A stretch of 64,000 bases of DNA from positions 29,345,900 to 29,409,899 of the forward strand of contig NC_081546.1 in NCBI RefSeq assembly GCF_901000735.1, in the 5' to 3' direction. A program made the translations under genes and the position numbers. The DNA is from Corylus avellana. Taxonomy: Eukaryota; Streptophyta; Magnoliopsida; Fagales; Betulaceae. Positions 34,615-47,160 of this stretch are shown here, piece by piece. Numbering within the stretch: position 1 is the stretch's first letter; each line of letters starts with the position of its first letter. Below the pieces are notes generated by a model. That model was given only the letters and a program-made list of their open reading frames with translations. It was not told where the DNA came from and ran no database searches.

Positions 34615-35305
34615 GATTGGGGCTGGCTCGCGGGCAACCCTCAGTCAAATTTCAGCCAAGTGACCTTTTGGGCCCACGCTACCCCTACCCTTAAGGAGGT
34701 GTTATTGATTGACCGCTACCCCTCAATTAATTTTTATTGCTATTTTTCAAAAAATTAAAAAAAAAAAAAAATAGTTATTTTTTATCAAACACCACCACGA
34801 GTAGAAATGGTTTTGAATATGCACACTTGGTGACAATGGAAACCAATGCGAAAGAAACGATCATTAAAAAGGTCCTAAACGTATATATGTTTCTATGTTT
34901 TCTTTCATTGGTATAGAAGCTCACAGGGGCTCAGAATGACTCATAACAGAAGCTTGACCGTGTGTGACACATTTAGATTAATGTAGAATGAATAATGCTA
35001 TATATGGTTACTCTTCATTTTTTTATACAATTAATGTTTTCACATTCATAGATGGCTTTTAAAACCACCATTGAATATGAGATTAATCTTTATTAAATTT
35101 TAATCCAATAGTAATTTTAAAAACTACCTACTAGCATAAAAAAAAAAATAAGTGTAAAAAAGTGAAATTAACATTACTCTTATAGAATAGTGGTAGCAAA
35201 CACTACCACGAGCACAGATAATTTTGGCTGAATCATTGAAACTTTTGGCTGTTTTAACTGTTCCTGCATGTGATCAGCTGGCACTTTTGTCGTGATCATT
35301 TGTTT

Positions 35306-35384
35306 TTGACGATGATTCGAAGACATTATCTGTTTGCTTGTGAAGAAATTGACGATCATTCGAAGACATTATCTGTTTGCTTGT
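35306..35384. repeat. 36-bp tandem duplication, period 43 bp
   Basis: TTGACGATGATTCGAAGACA... at 35306-35341 recurs at 35349-35384 with a single base change (GATG to GATC). No coding sense is seen. The surrounding region to 36079 has no gene. Confidence 0.9.
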
Positions 35385-36087
35385 CGGAATCTCCCAAAAA
35401 GTCCATCAATGCAAGAATTTATAACTAATTAGATCCAAAAACTATTTCTTCCAAATACCCTAATTAGATTAAAAGGAAGTATATATCCAATCTATGAGAA
35501 GGCTTTAATTAACTTATAAAATGCTATAAGAAAATTGGTCATTAGCAACGACAAAAAGATTGTTAGCGATGTCAAAATTGTTACTGTTGCATCGTCAAGA
35601 AAGGTCGTCACTTTTGTTTGTCACTACTCACTATAACCTAAGCACCTAAACGATTGTTTCAACGACAAGATAAGGTGTTGACACTTGTCACCAAGACCTT
35701 ATCGCTACAACATGCGCGCAGTTGGGGGGTGATAGGCTGATAGCTGATAACTTTGTATTTATTCTTGACAACAATTGTATATATAAGTTAGAATGTGTTG
35801 GGAAAAAGAAATTAACGACATTATTGATTCTTTAAAAGTTAGTCAGGTAGTTTTGAGCCACGTTTTCTTCTCAAAAAGAAATACTGCATGTTACAGTAAT
35901 TGAATCAACTTAACCCAACAATACGTAATTAAGCAGGCTTTCATGGGAGCTTCACGTCACTTATCAGGGCTTGCATGATGTTGCACTGACGTTTTATAAA
36001 AATGTTTTATTCATTCATTTATTAAAGTAAACTACATCGTACATTAGTACTTATATTGCCACCAACAACAACGTAACAGATTAAACC

Positions 36088-37291
36088 AGTGGCAGAGGGA
36101 CAGGGGGGCGACCCAGGGGCGGCGCCCCCGGTAAAAAAAAAAAAAGAAAAAAAAAAAGGAGTAATTTTAAGCCAAAAGTTGGAGAAAGCCCCTGGTAAAA
36201 AATTTCAATACTCCTCCAAAATATTTTTACCACCTTAAAAAAATAAAAAAAAATAAAAAAAAATAAAAATCTCAAGTCTCAACAGTAGGCTCAGCAGCAC
36301 CGACGCTAAAAAATAAAAAATAATAATAAATAAATAAATAAATAAATCTCAAGTCTCAACAGCAGGCTGAGCAGCACCGACACTAAACACTTATACACTT
36401 AAAAAAAGAAGAAAAAAAAATCTTACCCTAAATCTCAAACCCCTCTTCGGCTCTTCCAGACTCCAACTTGAATTTGTCCTATTGCAGTGCTGCTCAAGCG
36501 TGGACTGTGCAGCACGCCACTGCCCATCGGGCCATTGACCTTGAATTGCTTAGCCGCACCAGTGCACCACCGACATTTTCACGCCACAGCCGCCCACGGT
36601 GATAACCCATCAAACTGATTTTCGTTTTTTGTTTTCTTTGATTGATTTTCATGAACTTTGTTTGATTTTGGTTTATGGGTTTTGTTGGTTTAACCCATTT
36701 GTGATTTGTCTAACATGGTGATTTGGTTTTTGGTAGTTTAGAACTCAGAAGGAGAAGGGAAACAGAGAGAAAGAAAGTTTGATTGTGTGTGTGTGAGAGT
36801 GGTGAGAAGCAAAGGGATAAGGATAAAGGCTTGGTCATTGCCTCATTGGTAGTGCCGTAGTGGTGCCGTAGTGGGGACTTGGGAGTTGGGAAAGATGGGA
36901 ACTTGAGCTTCAGAATTTGCCACTTGGGAAGGCAGAAGGCTGTTTCATGTTTGGACCACACTCTTTAGACAATACTTGAATTGGGCTCCACACTCCACTT
37001 TTGACTGACTCTGTGACGACTGTGAGTAATGAGTATTGGTTAACTTGCTTTATGTTTATAAATATATTTGGTTCTTAGAGACACGAGATACTTGAATAAT
37101 TAAGGCATCAAATTTGTTTGTTTATTTTTTATTTTTTGCTACTCTCCTGAGTTCTGACCACATGATAGCTTTGCTTACTTTTATTAATTTACATTTGGCC
37201 CATAAAAACGACAAGACTCAAGAGATACTTTGTATATTATTCACAGTAGTTAATTTTTTTTTAGTATATAAATTCAGGGATATGTTGTCAT
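36088..37291. repeat. Left inverted arm of the composite hAT
   Basis: It pairs with 40716-41973 along nearly its whole length, for example CACTACGGCACCACTACGGC at 41143-41162 and its reverse near 36855. It holds the normal 5' part of the element (end sequence, GC-rich subterminal region, probable non-coding first exon). Confidence 0.85.
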
Positions 37292-38006
37292 GACCTGCAT
37301 ACAACAAGACCAATAATCCATAGCCTCAACTGATATCATCCAAAACGATTTAGGCAACAAAGAACAAGCAGAGCCCACAAAAACACCCAGAACATTAGTA
37401 TAAGTCTCACGTCTATTTTTTGTCCTATTAGGAAAAAAATGGGGGATGACAGAATAATTGTTGTTTTTTTTTCTATCTTTTATTCTTTTTCCACTCTTTT
37501 TTTTTGGCTTCAAGCATACCATTCTACATGCGATCAAAAGTAAGCAGAACCATTCTTTAAGGGTATGAACCTTTCAACATCTCTCCACTCTCAGACATTC
37601 CTATGGGGAAGGTGATTAGGTATCTTTAATTGGGCAATTTGCAAACTCTAATATTATTGACTGAAATTTATGGAGCTTTTTAATTGTGATATATCTCTTA
37701 TTTTTATCATTTTGTTTATCTTATTCTAATAAAAACAATATTGTTATTTTTTTTTTGTTAGGTGTGTTTTATATATTTTGGGATTTTGTCAAGCATCAAC
37801 GAGTTTCAGAAGATTATTGCCAATCTCAGGTTTGTTCTTTTTATAAATTCATTTTAGGCTAATAGCTATCGGAATATGCTAATAATTTTATTATAATATC
37901 ATTAGAGACTTAGAGTATGTTTCATTAGACATGAATTGTTTAGTATGAGAATTAAAACTAATAGATAAATAATTTTTCAGGTTTCTGAAAATTCTTAGAT
38001 TACATT

Positions 38007-40452
38007 ATGAGCAAGCCAAAAACAATTGATGCATTTTTTAAGAAAAAAGATGCTGATTCAAATACTAGAACGTCTTCATCGTCATCCAATCCTCAAACTT
38101 TAGCTCCTGAGCAACACCCTTCTAAGATGCCAAGAATTAAATCTCAAGTAGTTGAGTCATTTGACATTTCTACTCTACAACATGATCCCGGGTTACGTCC
38201 TCAAATATGAGAATATCCTGTTAATCAACAGGATGAAATTAGATGTGCTTATCTTAAAGTCGGTCCGAATAGGTTCATTCCTTCTAGTAGTTCTGGATAT
38301 CCATTTTCGGGAACTGAAAAAAAACCGCCGAAGATTTCAATCATCTTGGTATAAGATGTTTGATTGGTTAGAATATTCTGAGAACAAAGATGCTGCTTAT
38401 TGTTTACCCTGCTTTCTTTCTGCTAAAAAGCCAACGGGGCGGTTTGGAGGTAGTGCATTTACTATTGAAGGATTTCGCAATTGGAAGAAAGTTAATGATG
38501 GCACATATTGTTCTTTTTTGGTCCACATGGGAAATTGGCCATGTTCACCTCATAATAATGCTGTTAAGTATTGTGACAATTTGAAGAATCAATCTCAACA
38601 TATTGATAAGGTGATAGATAAGCAAACTTCGGAAGAAAAATTGAACAATCGATTGCGATTGAAGACTTCAATCAAATCTATTCGGTATTTAGCAAATCAA
38701 GAATGTCCTTATAGAGGTCACGATGAAGGTCCCGATTCTAAAAATTGTGGCGATTTTCTTGAGTTGATAAAACTTGTGTCCAATTTCAACGACGATGTTG
38801 ATAAGGTTGTTTTAGAAAATGCTCCACAAAATGTAAAATATACTTCACCTCAAGTCCAAAAAGATATTTTACATGTATTGGCAAAAAGTGTGCGAGATGC
38901 AATTCGTGAAGAAATTGGTGATTCAAAATTTTGCATTATTGTTGATGAGGCACGAGATGAGTCTAAGAGAGAACAAATGGCTATTGTTTTGAGATTTGTT
39001 AACAAAGATGGTTTTATACAAGAACACTTCTTTGATATTGTCCAAGTTAAAGATACATCGGCATTGACTTTAAATGACAAAATATTTGATGTTCTTTCTC
39101 AAAATTGTCTTGATATTCAAAGTATTCGTGGACAAGGGTATGATGGTGCTAGCAATATGTGTGGTGAATGGAAAGGATTGCAAGCATTATTTCTTAATGA
39201 ATGTTCTTGTGCATACTATGTTCATTGTTTTGCACATCGATTACAATTAGCATTAGTTGCTGCATCTCGAGAGGTAACGGTTGTTCATGATTTCTTCTCA
39301 AATTTGAATTTCATTATCAATGTGGTTAGTTCTTCATGTAAACGTCATCGCGATTTGCAAGATGCTCAAGAAGCAGATATCGCATATTTGATAGCTATTG
39401 AGGAACTTGAAACTTGAAAAGGAGCTCACCAAATTGGCACTTTGAAACGAGCTGGTGATTCTCGTTGGGGTTCTCATTTTTATTCTATTTGTAGCCTACT
39501 AAGGCTGTTTAATCCTGCTTGTTCAGTGCTTGAGAAGATTATAAAAGAAGGATCCACTTACTCTCAACGTGGGGATGCTGAAGCTGCTTATGAAATGATT
39601 ATATCATTCAGATTCATATTCATTTTACATTTGATGAGGGAAATCATGGGTACCACTGATTGTCTTTGTCAACATTTGCAACAAAAATCTCAAGACATCT
39701 TGAATGCTATGCAATTAGTTTGTAATACAAAAGTACTCTTCCAAAAATTGAGAAATGAAGATTGGGATAATTTTCTTGAGAAAGTAGTCTCTTTCTCTAA
39801 GAAATTTGAAATAGACATTTCGGATTTGGGTGCTCGTTATGTTAAAGGCCGAGGTTGTCTTCCAGGGGATCACATTACGGTGGAACATTATTATCATTTT
39901 GATGTATTCAATGCTGCTACAGACTATCAGTTGCAAGAGCTTGATTGTAGATTTGGTGAAAGGGCAATGAAACTCTTGACACTTAGTTCAGCTTTGGATC
40001 CAAATGATGCTTATAAATCATTTAATATTGATGATATATGTAGTCTTGCAGAGAAGTACTATTCTCTTGATTTTTCTGAGCAGGAAAAAATTATTTTGAG
40101 ATTTCAGTTGAAGCATTTTGAAGTTGATATGCTTAATCATCCAAAACTACAAAAATTGTCTTCCATTGCGGAATTATGTCGAGGATTGATAGAGGCAGGA
40201 AAATCAGATACATATTATCTTATTGATAGATTGGTTCGTCTTGTTTTAACTCTTCCGGTGTCTACAGCAACTACCGAACGAGCATTTTCAGCAATGAAAA
40301 TTGTTAAAACAAGGCTTCGTAACAAAATGGAAGATGAGTTTCTTGGAGATAGTTTACTTATCTACATTGAAAGAGAAATTGCTAAAAGCTTCGATTTAGA
40401 TTTGATACTTGAAGATTTTGTTTCTCTAAAACTTCGTAGAATGCAATTTTAG
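38007..40452 (+). pseudogene. Broken TTF-type zinc-finger hAT transposase
   Basis: The frame opens MSKPKTIDAFFKKKDADS after an intron acceptor at about 37981. Domains in order: TTF-type zinc finger (FDWLEYSENKDAAYCLPCF...GFRNWKK), DUF4371 with the catalytic-type VDEARDESKREQ and RGQGYDGASNM segments, the C/H block SCAYYVHCFAHRLQLAL, and the C-terminal hAT dimerisation domain (LPVSTATTERAFSAMKIVKT). Three lesions are visible against the family: a TGA at 38207-38209 where a tryptophan codon is usual, a frameshift in the A-run near 38318-38326, and a TGA at 39415-39417 near a usual glycine codon. The rest is open, so decay is fairly recent, but no working protein would be made. Confidence 0.88.
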
Positions 40453-40715
40453 GCACTTTGTATTTTGTATTTTCCTTTACTTTTGTACTAGTGCCTATAT
40501 GGTAATTGATATATGAATTTAGCATATATTTATGAAATCACATAAATATGCTTTTTGTGATACATATATTGTGATATAATTTCTTTTGATTGTATTTACC
40601 ATATTATAATAAAAATATAATATATAAGGAGAACAAAAAAAAAAAAAAAATTTATCATTATATTTTATTATTTTATTGACACCCCTGGTATGCTGAATTC
40701 TTGGCTCCGCCACTG

Positions 40716-41973
40716 ATGACAACATATCCTTGAATTTATATACTAAAAACAAATTAACTACTGTGAATAATATATAAAGTATCTCTTGAGTCTTGTCGTT
40801 TTTATGGGCCAAATGTAAATTAATAAAAGTAAGCAAAGCTATCATGTGGTCAGAACTCAGGAGAGTAGCAAAAAATAAAAAATAAACAAATAAACAAACA
40901 AATTTGATGCCTTAATTATTCAAGTATCTCGTGTCTCTAAGAACCAAATATATTTATAAACATAAAGCAAGTTAACCAATACTCATTACTCACAGTCGCC
41001 ACAGAGTCAGTCAAAAGTGGAGTGTGGAGCCCAATTCAAGTTTTGTCTCAAGAGTGTGGTCCAAACATGAAACAGCCTTCTACCTTCCCAAGAGGCAAAT
41101 TCTGAAGCTCAAGTTCCCATCTCTCCCAACTCCCAAGTCCCCACTACGGCACCACTACGGCACTACCAATGACCAAGCCTTTATCCTTATCCTTTTGCTT
41201 CTCACCACTCTCACACACACAATCAAACTTTCTTTCTCTGTTTCCCTTCTCCTTCTGAGTTCTAAACCACCAAAAACCGAATCACCATGTTAGACAAATC
41301 ACAAATGGGTTAAACCAACAAAACCCATAAACCAAAATCAAACAAAGTTCATGAAAATCAATCAAAGAAAACAAAAAACGAAAATCAGTTTGATGGGTTA
41401 TCACCGTGGGCGGCTGTGGCGTGAAAATGTTGGTGGTGCACTAGTGCGGCTAAGCAATTCAAGGTCGATGGCCCGATGGGCAGTGGCGTGCTTCACAGTC
41501 CACGCTTGAGCAGCACTGCAAATTCAAGTTGGAGTCTGGAAGAGCCGAAGAGGGGTTTGAGGTTTAGGGTAAGATTTAATTTTTTTTTTTTTCTTCTTTT
41601 TTTAAGTGTATAAGTGTTTAGTGTCGGTGCTGCTCAGCCTGCTGTTGAGACTTGAGATTTATTTATTTATTTATTTTTTATTATTTTTTATTTTTTAGTG
41701 TCGGTGCTGCTGAGCCTGCTGTTGAGACTTGAGATTTTTTTTTTTTCTTTTGTTTAGTGTATAAGTGTATTGCCGTGTGTGTTGAGACTTGAGATTTTTT
41801 TATTTTTTATTTATTTATTTTTTTTAAGGTGGTAAAAATATTTTGGAAGGGTATTGAAATTTTTTACCAGGGGCTTTCTCCAACTTTTGGCTTAAAATTA
41901 CTCTTTTTTTTTTCTTTTTTTTTTTTTACCGGGGGCGCCCGCCCCAAGGTCGCCCCCCTGTCCCTCCGCCACT
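40716..41973. repeat. Right inverted arm of the composite hAT
   Basis: It is an inverted copy of 36088-37291, slightly longer because of an internal GTGTCGGTGCTGCT...GAGACTTGAG duplication. It begins ATGACAAC directly after the inner hAT end at 40715. Confidence 0.85.
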
Positions 41974-41981
41974 ATTAACCT

Positions 41982-43172
41982 ATGAAGCCAAAATCCAGAT
42001 TTCTTCTAGCTGTGAGTATTATATTGATGCCTGCTTAATTATATGATCATTTGAGTGTCATTTCCTTTTTGTTCTTCTATTGGAATGTTTGTTTGACGTA
42101 TAACAATATTACTCTTATTCAAAATTATTTATCATGTCTTATTTTTGTATTGTATTTCTCATAGATGAAACCAAAAATAAATAAATAAATAAATGTTTTT
42201 CCTCTAATGCGTCTATTATTTATAGACATGTCTACAAAAGACAATACAAAAGACAAGCTCTTACCATATTGGTAAGAGCTTGTACACGTACCAAGGACAA
42301 GCTCTTGCCATATTGGAAGAATCTGGAACATGCAAACATGTCCTATATAAAAAACTCGGCTGGTTTCTATTTGATCAAAATATATAAATATGTTTTAGAG
42401 GTCGGAATTTTAGAGCCTTTCAGTTCTGTTTAGCGTTAACCGTGATAGGAATGAATTAAATAAATTATTGAATATTCTTTATGTGTGGGATCAAAAATAT
42501 AAATAATTAGATATTATCCGATTCAAATGAACTTGAGAGGATCCTGTTTTGATCCTCTTATCTAGGCTGGAAGAAGACAATGAGAATCATGGGACTCTAT
42601 AGCTACACCTTCGAGCATGCCAAAGGTTCGTACTAAAACTAATATAGCAATGAATGCTTTTGTAACAGTTCGTGTCCATTCAATTCAAAGAGTTTTTTTT
42701 TTTTTTTTTGTCATTCAATTCAAGAGTTATCTGTACTAATTGAAGAGGATTAGAGGATGATGAAACCGTTGCTACTGTGCAGTCATTCATTTGATGATGG
42801 TTAAAAGACGTGTGTAACATTTTTTTTTTTATTTATATTCTAACGCATGCACTTGTGTGCTTCTTTCCCTCGTTTGTTGTCTAACTTCGTTCGCTAAACT
42901 GGAAGACTGCTAAGACCCTTTCTATTTATTCCTTTTTGATGAATGCTTGGACGCTTTGTAATTTGAAGATGATTGTGTCGTTTTGTTGCAGGGTATTGTT
43001 GAAGGCTGTGTTCTGTGGCAGTAAACGGATCAATGAGTGAGACAACGACTTGGACACAAGTAGACCTATCTTATTGGAAGAAGCTGAATGTACACCCATC
43101 CAGATCTGTGTTCATATCTCGGGTAAGTTTGCCAGCTCAATCATTTAAAATTTTTACCGGTATTAGAGAAAG
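41982..43172. other. Upstream region of the DC1 gene
   Basis: At 42242-42315 the phrase CAAGCTCTTACCATATTGG/CAAGCTCTTGCCATATTGG is repeated. The right part (about 42880-43170) is probable 5' UTR: a branch/acceptor-like TTGTTGCAG at about 42983-42991 precedes GGTATTGTTGAAGGCTGTGT. The same leader recurs at 47190-47440 before the second DC1 copy. Confidence 0.5.
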
Positions 43173-44888
43173 ATGAAGCTTCAACACTTTGGCCACGAGC
43201 ATCCGTTGATCTTCAATGAAGATCGAGAAAAGAATAATTATGAAGTGCACCCAGTTGATAATTTTTGCCATATGTGCCTGAAACAAGTATCAGGTCCTAA
43301 TTATAGTTGTAAGGAGTGCTGCCAATTCCGCCTTCATCAATCATGTGCGGAATTACCCCGCAAGTTGCACCACCCGTTGCACCCTAAACATCCCCTTCTT
43401 CTCATCCATGTTTCCCAGAAGCGGGGAGGCAAATGCGAGGGTTGCAAGAGAGATCATCTACTGAGCTTTGTTTACAGTTGCGTTGACTGTAATTTTAACC
43501 TTGACAATAAATGTGCTTCACTACCGCTCATCATCCAAGCTGACAATCATGACCACTCATTGACCCTCATGCGGAAATCTGTCTCTTTCACCTGTGATGC
43601 TTGTGGAAAAGAAGGCAAAGGCATGTTTTACTTATGTCATGTATGCGCATTCTTGGTCCACGTACAATGTGCTTCCTTCCCATTGATTGTCAAACTTATC
43701 CGCCATAGCCACCCTCTCACCCTCACCAATTCTCTTCAAGTCAATGAATTCTGCCAACGACTTTGCCTACTATGTGTTAAAAATGTGGACACAGACTACA
43801 TGTTTTATTATTGCTCGACTTGTGATTTCATTACCCATCTTCATTGTGCTACAAATGAGCGATTGTGGGATGAAACATTTGTGCCGAAATTTAAAGATTC
43901 GGGGCCTATTGAATCAACTAGCATGCAAAACTGCCAAGATCCGGGGCTTGATATTGAATCCATTGATTCCTTTACTTATGCTATCTTGAAATCCGAAGTG
44001 GGAGAGGATAAAATTGAAAAAGCAGTTGAAATTAAACATTTTAGTCATGAGCATGACTTGAAGCTTATTGATGAGCAGCATGAGAACAACGAAAAATGTA
44101 ATGCATGTATGTGGCCTACTGACCCTCCGTTTTATAGCTGTGCTAAATGCATATTCTTTCTTCACAAATCTTGTGTTGAATTACCCAGAAAAAAGTCACA
44201 CCCACTTCATCAACACCCCCTCATTCTCCTCCCAGAGCCACCTTATGACGGTATGTGTTTTGTGTGTGATGCTTGTAACCGCAGTTGTAATGGCTTCTCC
44301 TATAATTGTGACAAATGCATGTTCGACCTTGATGTCCGATGTAGTTTGATGTCTGACATCATTACTCATCAGGGTCATGATCACCAATTTATTCTCTCCA
44401 GCGCATCGTATTATGATAAGTGCACCTCTTGTGATTCTAAAGGACAAATCTTTCGTTGTGCTGATTGTGAATTTACTTTAGATTTCAAATGTGCTACGCT
44501 GCCACATACCACAAGATACAGACCACACGAACAACTGTTCACACTTATCTATAAAGATGAAGATAATCCTGGTGATGAACATTATTGTGATATTTGTGAA
44601 AAAGAACGAGATCCAAAGCACTCATTCTACTATTGTGCAGATCTCGATTTTCCCGCTCATCCTGATTGTATTCTTGGGAGATTTCCATATATTAACTTTG
44701 GGAGGACTTGTACATTTGAGATCCACGAGCATCCCCTCACTTTGGTTAACAAGAAGGACGTCTATCCTCAAAGTCTTGAATCTGGTGCTGTTCGCTATGA
44801 CTTGATTTTTGAATGTGTCACTTGTAATTTCAGTCATACAGTGGAGATTATTTCAAATGTGTGGCAAAGCAAGCGACATGCAACCTAA
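43173..44888 (+). CDS. DC1 (cysteine/histidine-rich C1) domain protein, intronless
   Basis: 571 residues from ATG 43173. It is made of repeated zinc-binding DC1 units of the form H-x-H-x-L, C-x-x-C, Y-x-C-x-x-C-x-F-x-x-H/D-x-x-C-A-x-x-P. I count eight, at about 5-61, 67-118, 126-168, 178-226, 290-337, 343-393, 399-442 and 452-500, then a degenerate ninth (518-555). A spacer of about 60 residues (230-289) splits the units into two sets of four. In unit 8 the second Cys of the usual Y-x-C-x-x-C is Leu (residue 491), so that unit may not bind zinc normally. DC1 proteins are a large plant family, some linked to stress and defence; ligands are mostly unknown. A truncated copy lies 2.6 kb downstream. 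The frame is intact, so it is probably a working gene. Confidence 0.88.
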   Translation: MKLQHFGHEHPLIFNEDREKNNYEVHPVDNFCHMCLKQVSGPNYSCKECCQFRLHQSCAELPRKLHHPLHPKHPLLLIHVSQKRGGKCEGCKRDHLLSFVYSCVDCNFNLDNKCASLPLIIQADNHDHSLTLMRKSVSFTCDACGKEGKGMFYLCHVCAFLVHVQCASFPLIVKLIRHSHPLTLTNSLQVNEFCQRLCLLCVKNVDTDYMFYYCSTCDFITHLHCATNERLWDETFVPKFKDSGPIESTSMQNCQDPGLDIESIDSFTYAILKSEVGEDKIEKAVEIKHFSHEHDLKLIDEQHENNEKCNACMWPTDPPFYSCAKCIFFLHKSCVELPRKKSHPLHQHPLILLPEPPYDGMCFVCDACNRSCNGFSYNCDKCMFDLDVRCSLMSDIITHQGHDHQFILSSASYYDKCTSCDSKGQIFRCADCEFTLDFKCATLPHTTRYRPHEQLFTLIYKDEDNPGDEHYCDICEKERDPKHSFYYCADLDFPAHPDCILGRFPYINFGRTCTFEIHEHPLTLVNKKDVYPQSLESGAVRYDLIFECVTCNFSHTVEIISNVWQSKRHAT

Positions 44889-45227
44889 CTTGTTAGAAAC
44901 TATGAATTAGATTTGGACCATTTAGTATTATTATTATTTTCATGAGTAATATTGATATAAACCACACTTTTATTTCATTATTATTTTACCTTGTTGATGA
45001 GAGAATGTCAATTAGTTGTTGAATTAATTTTTTTTATAAGGACTTATTCAATAGTTAATTAATATTGCCACATTAGTAATGTGTGATAATGATAAAATAA
45101 AAGTGTGATTTCCACCATTATTCGTATTTTATTATTTAATTCAATGTAGCATGTCCCATTTATAAGTATGTCAGGAATTCTTGTACGGATTACCCTTCCC
45201 TTTACTATTTAGTGCTAATTATTTTTA

Positions 45228-45609
45228 TGAGAAACTTCACTGAAGACCCCTGAACTTCCATCCGATTTGATAAACCCCCCCTAAACTTCAAAATCTCTCA
45301 ATTTAGTCCTCTGAACTTTCAATTGTTCTCAATTTGGACCCCTCGGTCAGATTTTAAATGTTACATGACGTTTATACCCCTGACTTTTGTATAAAATTTT
45401 AACTTCCAAAACGTTTTTTTATTTAAAAAAAAAAAAACAAAAATCAGGGATATGTTAGACTTTTTTTGTATTTTTAACCGTTAAAATAGACGGAGGAGTC
45501 CAAATTGAGAGCAATTGAAAGTTCATGGGACTAAATTGAGAGATTTTAAAGTTTAAGGGGTGTATTTCAAAACGGGTGGAAGTTCGGGGGTCTTCAGTGA
45601 AGTTTTCCC
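45228..45609. mobile_element. Foldback Mutator-type MITE, 382 bp
   Basis: The two halves are inverted repeats of about 130 bp: AACTTCACTGAAGACCCC...CTCTCAATTTAGTCC on the left and the same reversed on the right. A perfect 9-bp duplication flanks it, TTATTTTTA at 45219-45227 and 45610-45618. The centre is short and A-rich. It lies about 340 bp after the DC1 stop codon and may fall in its 3' region. Confidence 0.92.
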
Positions 45610-45618
45610 TTATTTTTA

Positions 45619-47160
45619 AGTTGTGGCATTAGTTATTTTTGTTGTAATTAAGAACTATATTTCATTAGTTTCTATTTTGTTTTCTGTCGTTACCTTATGT
45701 TTGTTCCACTCTTTTGGTTGGTGAGAAAATCGCCGGAAAATTGGAAAAGAAAAGCAGAATTTCTAATTTTGATGTTACCAAATACATTGTAACGTTTTGA
45801 ATATCAAGTTGCAACTTCCGAAAAAATTTCCATGCAATGTTTTCTAGCTCTCTCACTCTGCCTGTGTATCTTGGGCCGGCTTCAGATCACTCCCTCTTTC
45901 ATACTATAAACTAAACTTGAGAAAAAAGTAATTAACGCTTTTAGTGAAAACACAAGCTTCCAAGCATAGCCTGCCAACCCAATTTCTGGTCTGTCTATAA
46001 AATAAAATAAAAGGTGACTGTTTTCTTGCCCACAAAATTTTGGGTCTGTCTTTAATTTGTCTAAAAGCCCTTTACTTTTTAGCACGGATTATTTTTAAGT
46101 TCAGGGTTTAGTTATTTGTTTTTAGAACTATATTTCATTTGTATTTCATCAGTTTATCTTTTGTTTTTTGGGATCGTTACCCTTTTTTCATTGTAGAGTA
46201 AACATAGGCAAATCAAAGAGATTTACTTGAATCTTTACTTAAATGGGTTTTATATATAGCTAATGAATTCTGTACAAAACTCATAAAATTCTAGAAATTT
46301 TAACTGTTAGTTTTCTCAAATTGTAGTATAATGTGATACTTTGTACAAAATTCAAATTGAATCACTAACTTTTTTCTTCCATTTTTTTAGTTGAACCAAA
46401 AGAAGTAATGAAATTTATGAATCCACTTATACTCATTTGACAAGTATGCTTTGACAGTTTGACTTATTAGCTGCACTCAAGTAATCAGTGGCACTCATTA
46501 TCAAATTGTTTTACAAAAATAAAAATAGCAGAAAGGGTAGAGGAATTGGGAAACATGGAGGAAGAAATACAAATTACTATGATTTTGATAACAAGTAGTA
46601 ATGACGAAGATGCAAATAACATGAAAAAGAGAAAATTCCTATGTATGAGGCAGAGGCTCTTATGAGGAGGAAGAAGAGGGAGAGGTTGAGAAAAGGGAAG
46701 ATGAATATCATGCTCAAGCTAGAGAAAGTGTGTGAATGTGGGTCTTTGACTATTTCTTCTCTCTCTCTACAAGCATTATTAGATAGCATGAATCCTTTGA
46801 ATTTACTATATATGGGGCTTACTGATTGTTAGTGTTACTTCTTAAATTTAATTATTAGAAAATAAGAAAGATTTGTGTAAAATTGAGGTAGCTAGGTTGT
46901 TTCAAATTTGGGAAAAGTATTTATGTCATTTAAAGTAAACCAAAATATTTTGAAGCATTAAACAAGATTCATTGAAATAAAATTTAAAAAAAAATATAAA
47001 AAAGCCCTCCAAACTAACTGCTGTTTGTGATGGAACCTCATAATGTTCAAAATATACAAAAGTAGCCCATCAAACTACCAAAGTGTGTCAAAAATGTCAC
47101 ATCTTTTTTATATTCATATAATACCCATATTCTTTTAAAAACTAAATAAAAAATAAACTA
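45619..47160. other. Intergenic between the two DC1 copies
   Basis: No gene is seen. The segment 46981-47130 has phrases (CCCTCCAAACTAACTG, CATCAAACTACCAAA) like one arm of the foldback MITEs. A 63-codon frame at 46641 is basic and lacks any recognisable motif. Confidence 0.45.

Larger units (their letters stand above)
36088..41973 (+). mobile_element. Composite hAT transposon with 1.2-kb inverted arms
   Basis: The outer ends are inverted copies: AGTGGCAGAGGGACAGGGGG at 36088 and, reversed from 41973, AGTGGCGGAGGGACAGGGGG. The flanks ATTAAACC (36080-36087) and ATTAACCT (41974-41981) look like one aged 8-bp duplication. The left arm 36088-37291 and right arm 40716-41973 are inverted repeats of about 1.2 kb. 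A further hAT end lies inside: reversed from 40715 it reads CAGTGGCGGAGCCAAGAATT, and the right arm starts at the very next base. So 36087-40715 is a normal full-length hAT with transposase and both ends, followed by an inverted copy of its own first 1.2 kb. The right arm has an extra duplicated GAGACTTGAGATTT segment. Confidence 0.85.

Noticed and set aside
43110..43172. Intron directly before the DC1 start codon (GTAAGT to TTAG)
   Set aside because: It would be under 50 bp, shorter than plant introns allow.
46641..46832. Basic 63-codon frame between the DC1 copies
   Set aside because: MRRKKRERLRKGKM looks like a nuclear signal but arises from AGG/AAG repeats; no homologous domain is visible.
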